From JBNKHG01 sp050290225 (GTDB lineage: Bacteria > Pseudomonadota > Gammaproteobacteria > Pseudomonadales > Cellvibrionaceae), in NCBI GenBank assembly GCA_050290225.1, contig JBNKHG010000077.1:1-27576 (forward strand): a stretch of 27,576 nucleotides of DNA, given 5' to 3'. Positions 1 to 5,896 of this stretch are shown here, one piece after another. Both the position numbers and the translations under genes were made by a program. The notes under the pieces were generated by a model, which saw nothing but the letters and a program-made list of their open reading frames with translations, ran no database searches and was not told the origin of the DNA. How positions within the stretch are numbered: position 1 is the first letter of the stretch; each line of letters begins with the position of its first letter.

Positions 1-192
1 TACTGACTATCACTTCGTGCCTAAACCTTCTAATAAATGATATCCGAATAATATTTACCGACCTACCACAAAAAGATCTTGAATTTCAACAGGTTAATAG
101 ACTCTCGAACCACATCATACCCACGGATTATTCAGAGGAACCAAAACTTTTTACCAGTCGCTGGTGGTGAAAGGGGAGGGTATCCCTGAAGA

Positions 193-2148
193 CTAACGAT
201 CCGGACGCTTGATATTCAAAGCTCTCAGCCGTGAGTTGAGGGTTGACGGATTAATACCCAAAAGTTTTGCGGCACCCTCATCCCCCGAAATTTGCCACCC
301 TGTTTGCTCGAGAGCCTTTTGCAGGTTGGTGCGCTCCAACTGTTCCAGCTCGGATACGGTCCTCACGCGATCGGTGTTTGAGATTGAACGTGCGGCAGTT
401 TCAGGCAGGGCGCGATCGAGATTGAGCCTTCCGTCGGTGGACGTGATGATCGCCCGCTCGATAACGTTCTGTAACTCCCGGATATTGCCGGGCCAGCTAT
501 AAGAGAGCAAACGTTCCAGATCAGCTTCCGATGGCGGCTGGACCTTTCGCGCAAGGCGGTGGGCAAAGCCTTGCGAATAGGCATGGATCAGTTCGGGAAT
601 ATCCTCCAGCCGCTCGCGTAGCGGTGGAAGTTTCACCGGGAATACTGCCAGGCGGTAGTACAAATCTTCCCGAAACTCGCCGTCCTGGACCGCTTGGTAG
701 AGATCCCGGTTGGTCGCCGCAATAATCCTTACATCAATTTCGTGGGTTGTTGAGCTGCCCAGCGGTTCGAACTCCCCCTCCTGCAAAACACGCAACAATT
801 TCACCTGCAAGAGGAGGGGAAGATCGCCGATTTCATCAAGAAAGATGGTGCCGCCGTCGGCAAGCTTGAAGCGGCCGTCACGTTTCGTCGTCGCGCCGGT
901 GAAGGCGCCTTTTTCGTGTCCGAACAGTTCACTCTCAATCAGTGATTCCGGCAGCGCGCCACAATTTACTTTGATAAGGGGTTTATCGGCCCTCAGGCTG
1001 CTCTTGTGCACGGCACGGGCGATCACTTCCTTTCCGGTGCCGGTCTCGCCCAAGATCAAAACGCTGGAATCGGTTGCAGCCACCTGTTTCACGTCCTCGA
1101 ACACCCGGCACATGGCGCGGCTCCTGCCAACAATGTCGCTGAAGCCGGTGTGGTCGATCTCTTCCTTTAAATACTTGTTCTCAGCCTGCAGTGCATCCTT
1201 TTCCCGCGCCATCAAGACGACATCGGTAATGTCAATGAACATGGTGCGGGTGAAGGTTCCGCTGGGATCGGGTTTTGACCACCAGCGAATCCAAACGGGT
1301 TCGCCATTATCATACCGTTTTAGTTCCAATATGATACCTTTGGCACCGAGCCCGCGAGTTAACGATTCCAGTGCTGCCTCCACGCGCTCCTGTGCGTCTG
1401 CGGTTTGGGGCGCGAGAGAGCGCCCCATAAAACCGACGGCTTTCTCGGGAGGAATCCCCAGAATATTCAGCGCAGTCTTATTGGCCCGAATAAAGCGGGA
1501 GTCCAGGCTCTCGTTTACATACGCGATTGGGGCTTCATCGAACAAGTCGCGGTAGCGGCTCTCACTTTCGCTCAATGTGTCCAGGGCGACCTGCAGCTTG
1601 TGGCTCAGGAGCGCTTGTTCCTGCTCCTGTGCCTTTATGATGGTTTCCGCTCTTAGGCGCTGTAATTCCGCCGTTGCGCGCGCGGCAAATATGCGTAATA
1701 CATCCAGCCCCTTCGCCCGTTTCGGCATCGGGTTTCTGTCCATGATCGCCATATGACCCAGTATGCTTCCATTGGTGGCTAAAAGGGGAATTCCCAGGTA
1801 ACTTTCCATACCCAGTGTCTTCAAATCTTCATCTTTGGGGTAACAGTCCTGAACGCTGTTAGGGTGGTGAATCAGGCAGGCACCTCGTATCACGGGTTCA
1901 CAGGGAGTGTCCGAAATCGCATATTCAAATCCGTGTATCAGCTTACCGTCTTGAATAAAGGCCAGCGCGCGTAACCGCTCGCTGTCTGCCAGGTACTCTG
2001 TAACCCAGGCAAAATCGATACCAAATACAGTAGCGAGGTTGCTGACCAGCGCATCAAAAAAGCGACTGCCGGTTTCTGTAGCGGTGCCATTCAGTATGTG
2101 GCGAAGGGCTGTATTTTCATCAAATGTTGGCATCGCTTCATCAGCCAT
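193..2148 (-). CDS. Sigma-54-dependent transcriptional activator (GAF-PAS-AAA+-Fis)
   Basis: A 651-residue bacterial enhancer-binding protein that would activate RNA polymerase carrying sigma-54 by ATP hydrolysis. An N-terminal GAF-like region (about 15-170) and a PAS region (about 195-310) precede an AAA+ domain with Walker A GETGTGKE (367-374), the sigma-54-contacting loop GAFTGA (414-419) and Walker B GGTIFLDEIG. A Fis-type helix-turn-helix closes the protein (about 610-650, ending LLGINPSTLNSRLRALNIKR). There is no receiver domain and no membrane segment, so the signal is probably sensed in the cytoplasm by the GAF/PAS part. It is transcribed away from the 2479 gene block, and sigma-54 promoter matches lie at 2421, 2987 and (minus strand) 11485, so these are its likely local targets. 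The architecture resembles FhlA and AcoR relatives, but the ligand cannot be read from the sequence. ATG at 2148 has no good ribosome site; M6 is an alternative start. Confidence 0.95.
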   Translation of the reverse strand: MADEAMPTFDENTALRHILNGTATETGSRFFDALVSNLATVFGIDFAWVTEYLADSERLRALAFIQDGKLIHGFEYAISDTPCEPVIRGACLIHHPNSVQDCYPKDEDLKTLGMESYLGIPLLATNGSILGHMAIMDRNPMPKRAKGLDVLRIFAARATAELQRLRAETIIKAQEQEQALLSHKLQVALDTLSESESRYRDLFDEAPIAYVNESLDSRFIRANKTALNILGIPPEKAVGFMGRSLAPQTADAQERVEAALESLTRGLGAKGIILELKRYDNGEPVWIRWWSKPDPSGTFTRTMFIDITDVVLMAREKDALQAENKYLKEEIDHTGFSDIVGRSRAMCRVFEDVKQVAATDSSVLILGETGTGKEVIARAVHKSSLRADKPLIKVNCGALPESLIESELFGHEKGAFTGATTKRDGRFKLADGGTIFLDEIGDLPLLLQVKLLRVLQEGEFEPLGSSTTHEIDVRIIAATNRDLYQAVQDGEFREDLYYRLAVFPVKLPPLRERLEDIPELIHAYSQGFAHRLARKVQPPSEADLERLLSYSWPGNIRELQNVIERAIITSTDGRLNLDRALPETAARSISNTDRVRTVSELEQLERTNLQKALEQTGWQISGDEGAAKLLGINPSTLNSRLRALNIKRPDR

Positions 2149-2288
2149 CTTGTAGGCCGGAGGTGGGCCCGGCCATATGAATTCTCTTTTCAGAATAACA
2201 AAAGCTGAGAATGCAGCTTTCTATTATAGACATTAGAGGAGTTTTAAGCACTAGAGTAGCCGATGAAGAAAAGAGGGCGTGGGTGAAG

Positions 2289-2316
2289 TCTGGAGAATGC
2301 GTGAACTTTCTCCAGA
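2289..2316. promoter_or_regulatory. Candidate enhancer (UAS) inverted repeat for the sigma-54 activator
   Basis: TCTGGAGAA (2289-2297) and TTCTCCAGA (2308-2316) form a perfect 9-bp inverted repeat with a 10-base spacer. It lies about 107 bp upstream of the -24 element at 2423, the usual distance for an enhancer-binding-protein site. The right arm core TCCAGA recurs 45 bp on, inside the small palindrome at 2355-2366, which may be a second weaker site. Binding by the neighbouring activator is inference. Confidence 0.5.
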
Positions 2317-2354
2317 TTTCATATCGAGAATTCATCCTTTTGGGAAATTCAGCC

Positions 2355-2366
2355 CTCCAGATGGAG
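2355..2366. promoter_or_regulatory. Short palindrome, possible second activator half-site
   Basis: CTCCA-GA-TGGAG is a 5-bp inverted repeat with a 2-base spacer. It shares the CTCCAGA core with the right arm of the repeat at 2289-2316. It is short enough to occur by chance; position and shared core are the only support. Confidence 0.25.
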
Positions 2367-2420
2367 TCGTCTATTTGTAAAATCCTTTGCCGCTCAGTGG
2401 GTTAGACCCAACTCTCAAAT

Positions 2421-2437
2421 TTGGCCCGATAGATGCC
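2421..2437 (+). promoter_or_regulatory. Sigma-54 (-24/-12) promoter upstream of the 2479 gene
   Basis: TTGGCCCGATAGATGCC has GG at 2423-2424, exactly ten bases, then GC at 2435-2436. The -24 block TTGGCCCG differs from TTGGCACG at one base; the -12 block ATGC matches TTGC at three of four. Transcription would start near 2448, about 30 bases before the ATG at 2479, with AAGGAG between. A sigma-54 activator is encoded next door. Confidence 0.6.
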
Positions 2438-2478
2438 TGGACACAGTCAAGTTCCTGCTGACAGAAGGAGTCATTCAA

Positions 2479-2793
2479 ATGAACACGTCATATTCAGTAG
2501 ATACCCTAGCCAGGGAAAACCGCAAATTCCACAATACCGGAGGTGTTAGCGCAGGCTGCCGCTCGCAACGTTTCATGCCGGCATTTTTTGACGTTGCCAC
2601 CGGGCTGTCTTATCCATCAGTGTTTACCGATGGCAGTCAAGCACCCTTGCACCTGCTCGATGGTTTGCCGGAAAACCTCATACTCGAACGTAATTCTGCC
2701 GGCAGGGTCACCGCTGTGCGGAATACGGTCATATCAGGTTTCCTGCGCGATGGCCGTTTCTATACGCGCGATCAGGCGGCAGCTGTTGCCTGA
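2479..2793 (+). CDS. Small conserved-type hypothetical protein (104 aa)
   Basis: A 104-residue soluble protein with no signal peptide or membrane segment. It starts at an ATG eight bases after a strong AAGGAG and just downstream of a sigma-54 promoter match. The central part, with PAFFDVATGLSYPS and a LHLLDGLPENL stretch, reads like a small conserved protein family I have seen only as hypothetical; I cannot assign a function. It contains a single Cys (GCRSQ). Its stop codon lies inside the right arm of a perfect 12-bp hairpin, so the transcript may end there and the gene may be expressed alone rather than with the HvfA-like gene 308 bases on, which has its own sigma-54 promoter match. Confidence 0.75.
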   Translation: MNTSYSVDTLARENRKFHNTGGVSAGCRSQRFMPAFFDVATGLSYPSVFTDGSQAPLHLLDGLPENLILERNSAGRVTAVRNTVISGFLRDGRFYTRDQAAAVA

Positions 2794-2799
2794 TCGCGC
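2766..2799 (+). terminator. Perfect 12-bp hairpin over the stop codon
   Basis: GCGCGATCAGGC (2766-2777) and GCCTGATCGCGC (2788-2799) pair perfectly around a 10-base loop. The stop codon (2791-2793) is in the right arm. A second small hairpin, CGCTT-CGAG-AAGCG, follows at 2817-2830. No U-tract follows either, so this is not a textbook intrinsic terminator; it could be a 3'-end-stabilising hairpin or a repetitive palindromic element. Confidence 0.5.
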
Positions 2800-2945
2800 C
2801 GCTTGTGCGCTTTGATCGCTTCGAGAAGCGGCTTGAAATTCCCGTCAGACTCCCTCTCCGCAATCCGTGAAAGCAATGAAATCTCGTCGCGATAATTCGC
2901 GAATAATGATATTTCAACCACCCGAAGAATATTGACAGCACATCT

Positions 2946-2958
2946 TATCTTATTGATT
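2946..2958. promoter_or_regulatory. Possible IHF-binding site
   Basis: TATCTTATTGATT matches the reverse form of the IHF consensus (YAANNNNTTGATW) at eight of nine fixed positions. It lies about 30-40 bases upstream of the -24 element at 2988, where IHF commonly bends DNA at sigma-54 promoters. The region is A/T-rich, so a chance match is quite possible. Confidence 0.3.
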
Positions 2959-2986
2959 TTACGGTAAAAATTATAATCCTACGAGC

Positions 2987-3003
2987 TGGCACAGGATCTG
3001 CAA
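2987..3003 (+). promoter_or_regulatory. Strong sigma-54 promoter upstream of the HvfA-like gene
   Basis: TGGCACAGGATCTGCAA carries the full -24 TGGCAC block with GG at 2988-2989, exactly ten bases, then GC at 3000-3001 in CTGCA. It is the best sigma-54 match on the plus strand. Transcription would start near 3013. Confidence 0.75.
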
Positions 3004-3101
3004 TCCAGATAGCGGTGGCGAGCACAACAGGTTCTTAGGTATACAGCGTTCGCATCAGCAAGAAGTACTTAACCATTCATCTACAAGAGTGAGAAATGAT
3101 C

Positions 3102-3482
3102 ATGTCTAACCGCAATTTCAGTAAATCAAAAACCTTATCAGCCTGCATCGGCGCCGCCATTATGGCATCCAACCTGGTTCCCGCTGCGTTGGCCCAGGAC
3201 AACCCGTTTGCAGCCGTTCCGCTGAATGCGGGTTATCAACTGGCTGCCGCCGATAAGGCAGAAGAAGGCAAATGCGGGGAAGCCAAGTGCGGGGCTAAAA
3301 AAGCGTCCGAAGAAGGCAAGTGTGGTGAAGGTAAATGTGGCGGCGAGAAGGCTTCTCACGAAGGCAAGTGCGGTGAAGGCAAATGTGGCGCCGAGAAAGC
3401 ATCCCACGAAGGAAAAGGCGGAAGCGAGAAAACAACTCAGGAAGGCAAGTGCGGCGAGGGTAAATGCGGTGGGGACGCCTGA
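3102..3482 (+). CDS. hvfA: HvfA-like EGKCG-repeat RiPP metallophore precursor
   Basis: An exported, low-complexity precursor of the HvfA family, whose EGKCG motifs in studied members are converted by the iron enzyme HvfB into oxazolone/thioamide pairs that bind copper. The N-terminus is a Sec-type signal peptide (hydrophobic core ACIGAAIMASNLVPAALA, predicted cut before QDNPF). The mature part has eight KCG motifs, seven of them exactly EGKCG and one EAKCG, spaced by KAS-type linkers rich in Lys and Glu; one further motif has decayed to EGKGG. An in-frame ATG at 3096 is an alternative start; the 3102 start has better spacing from GTGAG. It has its own sigma-54 promoter match and is followed by an RNA hairpin and the hvfX-like gene. 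No hvfB (MNIO) or hvfC gene occurs in the window. Copper binding and modification are inferred from the family. Confidence 0.88.
   Translation: MSNRNFSKSKTLSACIGAAIMASNLVPAALAQDNPFAAVPLNAGYQLAAADKAEEGKCGEAKCGAKKASEEGKCGEGKCGGEKASHEGKCGEGKCGAEKASHEGKGGSEKTTQEGKCGEGKCGGDA
3264..3470 (+). repeat. In-gene repeat encoding paired EGKCG motifs
   Basis: A repeat of about 16 codons encodes two EGKCG motifs plus a KAS-type linker. The copy around 3401-3435 is shortened and encodes EGKGGSE in place of two KCG motifs, which looks like an internal deletion between repeats. Confidence 0.85.
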
Positions 3483-3531
3483 GTGGAAGTTCTGCCTTGA
3501 ACCACGCAGCCCATTGATCGACCCCCTTGGA

Positions 3532-3563
3532 TTGGCAGCGTACCCGAAAGACTCCGCTGCCAA
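3532..3563 (+). promoter_or_regulatory. Intercistronic hairpin between hvfA-like and hvfX-like genes
   Basis: TTGGCAGCG (3532-3540) and CGCTGCCAA (3555-3563) form a perfect 9-bp stem with a 14-base loop. No U-run follows. Its position between a peptide precursor and its partner gene suggests partial termination or mRNA 3'-end protection that would favour the precursor; this is inference. Confidence 0.55.
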
Positions 3564-3601
3564 ATCAACAGACCATTCCATCTCCATAAGGAGTATTTAC
3601 A

Positions 3602-4144
3602 ATGAATATTTCAGCTATTAGTGAGGCCGTTACTGCTGCGTTGGAGCAGTCGGGGTCGTATTTGGCCGCGCTGGGATTGCGAATCATTTTAGCCTGGGAG
3701 TTTTTCGAAGCCGGACTGATGAAATTCCAGGGAAGCAATTGGTTTTCGCAGATTCAAGACAATTTTCCATTTCCGTTTAATGTAATTCCGCCCGAAATCA
3801 GCTGGTCGCTCGCGACCTACACCGAGTTGATCGGCGCAATCGCCATTCTTATCGGCTTTGGCACACGCTTTTTCAGTCTTTCCCTGATCGTTCTGACGAT
3901 TGTCGCTACCGCCGCCGTTCACTGGCCAAGCGAGTGGAGCACCCTCTCAGAGCTTCTGCAGGGTTACTCGATTTCCAACCAGGGCTTTGGTAACTACAAA
4001 CTGCCGGTACTTTACCTGACGATGCTCTTGCCCTTGCTGTTTCACGGCGCAGGCAGACTGAGCCTGGATTATTTTTTCACTCGAACGCTGAAACGGCATG
4101 CCAGAAGCGGTTCGGGGACCTTTGACGCGGCAAAGCAGGTTTGA
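3602..4144 (+). CDS. hvfX: DoxX-family membrane protein, HvfX-like
   Basis: A 180-residue DoxX-family protein with about four membrane segments (around 20-38, 70-88, 92-108 and 133-152). DoxX proteins of the HvfX type are encoded in HvfA copper-RiPP clusters, where they are thought to act at the inner membrane in handling or maturing the metal-binding peptide. The start is fixed by AAGGAG eight bases before ATG. It lies 120 bases after the HvfA-like gene on the same strand, separated by a hairpin, which supports the HvfX assignment over a general DoxX oxidoreductase. Hydrophilic, Arg/Lys-rich residues end the protein. The absence of HvfB and HvfC between or next to these two genes is unusual. 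Confidence 0.85.
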   Translation: MNISAISEAVTAALEQSGSYLAALGLRIILAWEFFEAGLMKFQGSNWFSQIQDNFPFPFNVIPPEISWSLATYTELIGAIAILIGFGTRFFSLSLIVLTIVATAAVHWPSEWSTLSELLQGYSISNQGFGNYKLPVLYLTMLLPLLFHGAGRLSLDYFFTRTLKRHARSGSGTFDAAKQV

Positions 4145-4240
4145 AACACAACCGGCAGGGGGCAACCCCGGCATTCAGCAAGTGCGATGTAAAACCAATC
4201 GACTGGCACACAGTGGCAGGGCAGGTAATAGGAGAAGAAT

Positions 4241-5896
4241 ATGAAAGCTTCAGATTTGTTTGTGAAGTGCCTCGAGGAAGAAGGCATTGAGTATGTCTTT
4301 GGCGTACCCGGCGAAGAGAACGCTGATTTTATGATGTCACTCGAACAATCCAAGTCCATAAAATTTGTCCTTACCAGGCACGAACAGGGCGCTGCGTTTA
4401 TGGCCGAAGTCTATGGCCGACTCACCGGTAATCCCGCCTGCTGCTTGGGTACATTGGGGCCAGGAGCCACCAATCTGATCACCGGGGTGGCAAACTCCAA
4501 CATGGACCGGGCTCCCATGCTGGTGCTGACGGGCCAGGGTTCAACGAACCGGCTGCACAAGGAATCCCATCAGATTATGGATGCAGTGGATATGTTTACA
4601 CCGGTTACCAAATGGGCCACCAGTGTACTGCATGTCGAAACCATTCCAGAGATAGTTCGTAAAGCAGTGCGCCTGGCGCGTACCGAGAAACCGGGAGCGG
4701 TTCATATCGAGTTGCCCGAGAATCTGGCCAAAATGAACACCGATGCGGCGCCGTTACTTCCCAAGCGATTTCGTCGTCCGGTAACGGATGACAAGGCCAT
4801 CGATCTGGCTCTCAAATTAATCGGCTCAGCGAAGCGGCCGATTGTTGTGGCCGGCAACGGCTGTATTCGCCGACGCGCCAGCAAGCAACTCCGGCAGTTC
4901 TGTGAACGTACCGGTATTGGCGTTATCAGTACGTTCATGGCCAAGGGCGCCGTGGACATGGATGCTGACTACTGCCTTTATACCGTAGGTCTGGGTAAGA
5001 AAGACCGCGTTAACCTGGCAATAGATGATGCGGATCTGGTGATAACCCTGGGTCTGGATATGGTCGAGTATCACCCTCGCCTCTGGAATCCACAGGGCGA
5101 CAAAACCATCGTGCATGCCGATTTTCTCCCGGCGGAGATTGATGCCCACTATGATCCAACGGTGGAGTTGATAGGCGACCTTGCCCATTCCCTGCGGATG
5201 ATCAATGAACGGCTCGGGGCCATGACAAGCCCGCCTAAGTATGAACTGCAGCGGCAGCGGGAAATTCGCGCCGAGATGTCCGCTGATCTCGAAGAGTACC
5301 GCAATGACGACACAACAGGCGTAATCAGGCCGCAGAAAGTGCTGTGGGACCTACGTCAATTACTTGATGCCGACGATATCCTGCTCTCCGATGTCGGTGC
5401 GCACAAAATGTGGATCGCCCGGCACTACCACTGCCATGAACCCAATACCTGTCTCATTCCCAACGGCTTTTGTTCCATGGGTTTTGCATTGCCCGGTGCC
5501 ATCGCAGGCAGTCTGGTATTTCCCCGGAAACATGTCGTGGCGATCGCCGGGGATGGCGGCTTCCTGATGAACGTGCAGGAAATGGAAACCGCCAGACGCC
5601 TCAACAGCAACATCACTGTGATGGTGTGGGAAGACCAGGCCTACGGCCTGATTGCCTGGAAGCAGGACGACCAATTCAGCCGACATACCGACCTTTCGTT
5701 CGGCAATCCCGACTGGCTGCAGTTGGCCATGGCGTTTGGGTGGAACGGCCATCGGGTCGAAGAGAGTGCCAAATTGGCGCAGGTACTCAAATCCGCCATT
5801 CGGGAACCCGGTCCCAGCCTGGTTATTGTTCCGATTGACTATCGGGAGAATTCGCTGCTGTCCAGAAAACTTGGAGAGCTGACATGTACGATATGA
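4241..5896 (+). CDS. Acetolactate synthase large-subunit-like TPP enzyme
   Basis: A 551-residue thiamine-diphosphate enzyme of the acetohydroxyacid synthase/AlsS group, full length with all three domains. The N-terminal Pyr domain has FGVPGEENADF and the activating glutamate in RHEQGAAF (E48). The C-terminal PP domain has the GDG motif (437-439) and continues to VWEDQAYGLI, where the residue that is usually Asn (VWND/NN) is Glu (E464). Members condense 2-oxo acids (pyruvate to 2-acetolactate) or decarboxylate them. No regulatory small subunit follows, so it is more likely a catabolic or specialised enzyme than the isoleucine/valine biosynthetic one. AGGAG lies six bases before the ATG. Its 3' end overlaps the aldehyde dehydrogenase gene, implying coupled translation; together they could turn a 2-oxo acid into an aldehyde and then an acid. 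The substrate is unknown. Confidence 0.88.
   Translation: MKASDLFVKCLEEEGIEYVFGVPGEENADFMMSLEQSKSIKFVLTRHEQGAAFMAEVYGRLTGNPACCLGTLGPGATNLITGVANSNMDRAPMLVLTGQGSTNRLHKESHQIMDAVDMFTPVTKWATSVLHVETIPEIVRKAVRLARTEKPGAVHIELPENLAKMNTDAAPLLPKRFRRPVTDDKAIDLALKLIGSAKRPIVVAGNGCIRRRASKQLRQFCERTGIGVISTFMAKGAVDMDADYCLYTVGLGKKDRVNLAIDDADLVITLGLDMVEYHPRLWNPQGDKTIVHADFLPAEIDAHYDPTVELIGDLAHSLRMINERLGAMTSPPKYELQRQREIRAEMSADLEEYRNDDTTGVIRPQKVLWDLRQLLDADDILLSDVGAHKMWIARHYHCHEPNTCLIPNGFCSMGFALPGAIAGSLVFPRKHVVAIAGDGGFLMNVQEMETARRLNSNITVMVWEDQAYGLIAWKQDDQFSRHTDLSFGNPDWLQLAMAFGWNGHRVEESAKLAQVLKSAIREPGPSLVIVPIDYRENSLLSRKLGELTCTI

Larger units (their letters stand above)
2149..2478. other. Divergent regulatory intergenic region
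   Basis: 330 bases between the divergent activator gene and the 2479 gene. It holds a 6-bp inverted repeat AAAGCT/AGCTTT (2201-2220), a perfect 9-bp inverted repeat (2289-2316), a short palindrome CTCCA-GA-TGGAG (2355-2366) and a sigma-54 promoter match (2421-2437). A 64-codon open frame (2211-2405) crosses it but has no ribosome site and covers the repeats, so I do not treat it as a gene. Confidence 0.75.
2794..3101. other. Intergenic region with promoter of the HvfA-like gene
   Basis: 308 bases without a convincing gene. It contains the end of the 12-bp hairpin, a small hairpin (2817-2830), the palindrome ATTCGCGAAT within 2890-2905, an A/T-rich segment with a possible IHF site (2946-2958) and a strong sigma-54 promoter match (2987-3003). 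The transcribed leader would be about 85-90 bases. Confidence 0.65.

Noticed and set aside
710..1555. 281-codon plus-strand open frame in the activator gene
   Set aside because: Antisense shadow of the GAF-PAS-AAA+ coding sequence, with no ribosome site or protein features.
2153..2167. GG-N10-GC on the minus strand upstream of the activator start
   Set aside because: Only the GG and GC dinucleotides match and the start site would fall inside the coding sequence.
2211..2405. 64-codon open frame between the activator and the 2479 gene
   Set aside because: No ribosome site, no recognisable protein, and it overlaps the regulatory inverted repeats.
3138..3587. Minus-strand open frame opposite the HvfA-like gene
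   Set aside because: The repeated EGKCG codons read backwards give a repetitive Phe/Ala/Leu-rich sequence; the plus-strand signal peptide and motifs explain the region.
4204..4217. TGGCAC-type sigma-54 match upstream of the TPP enzyme gene
   Set aside because: GG and GC are nine bases apart instead of ten, a spacing that sigma-54 holoenzyme rarely tolerates, so I do not call a promoter.
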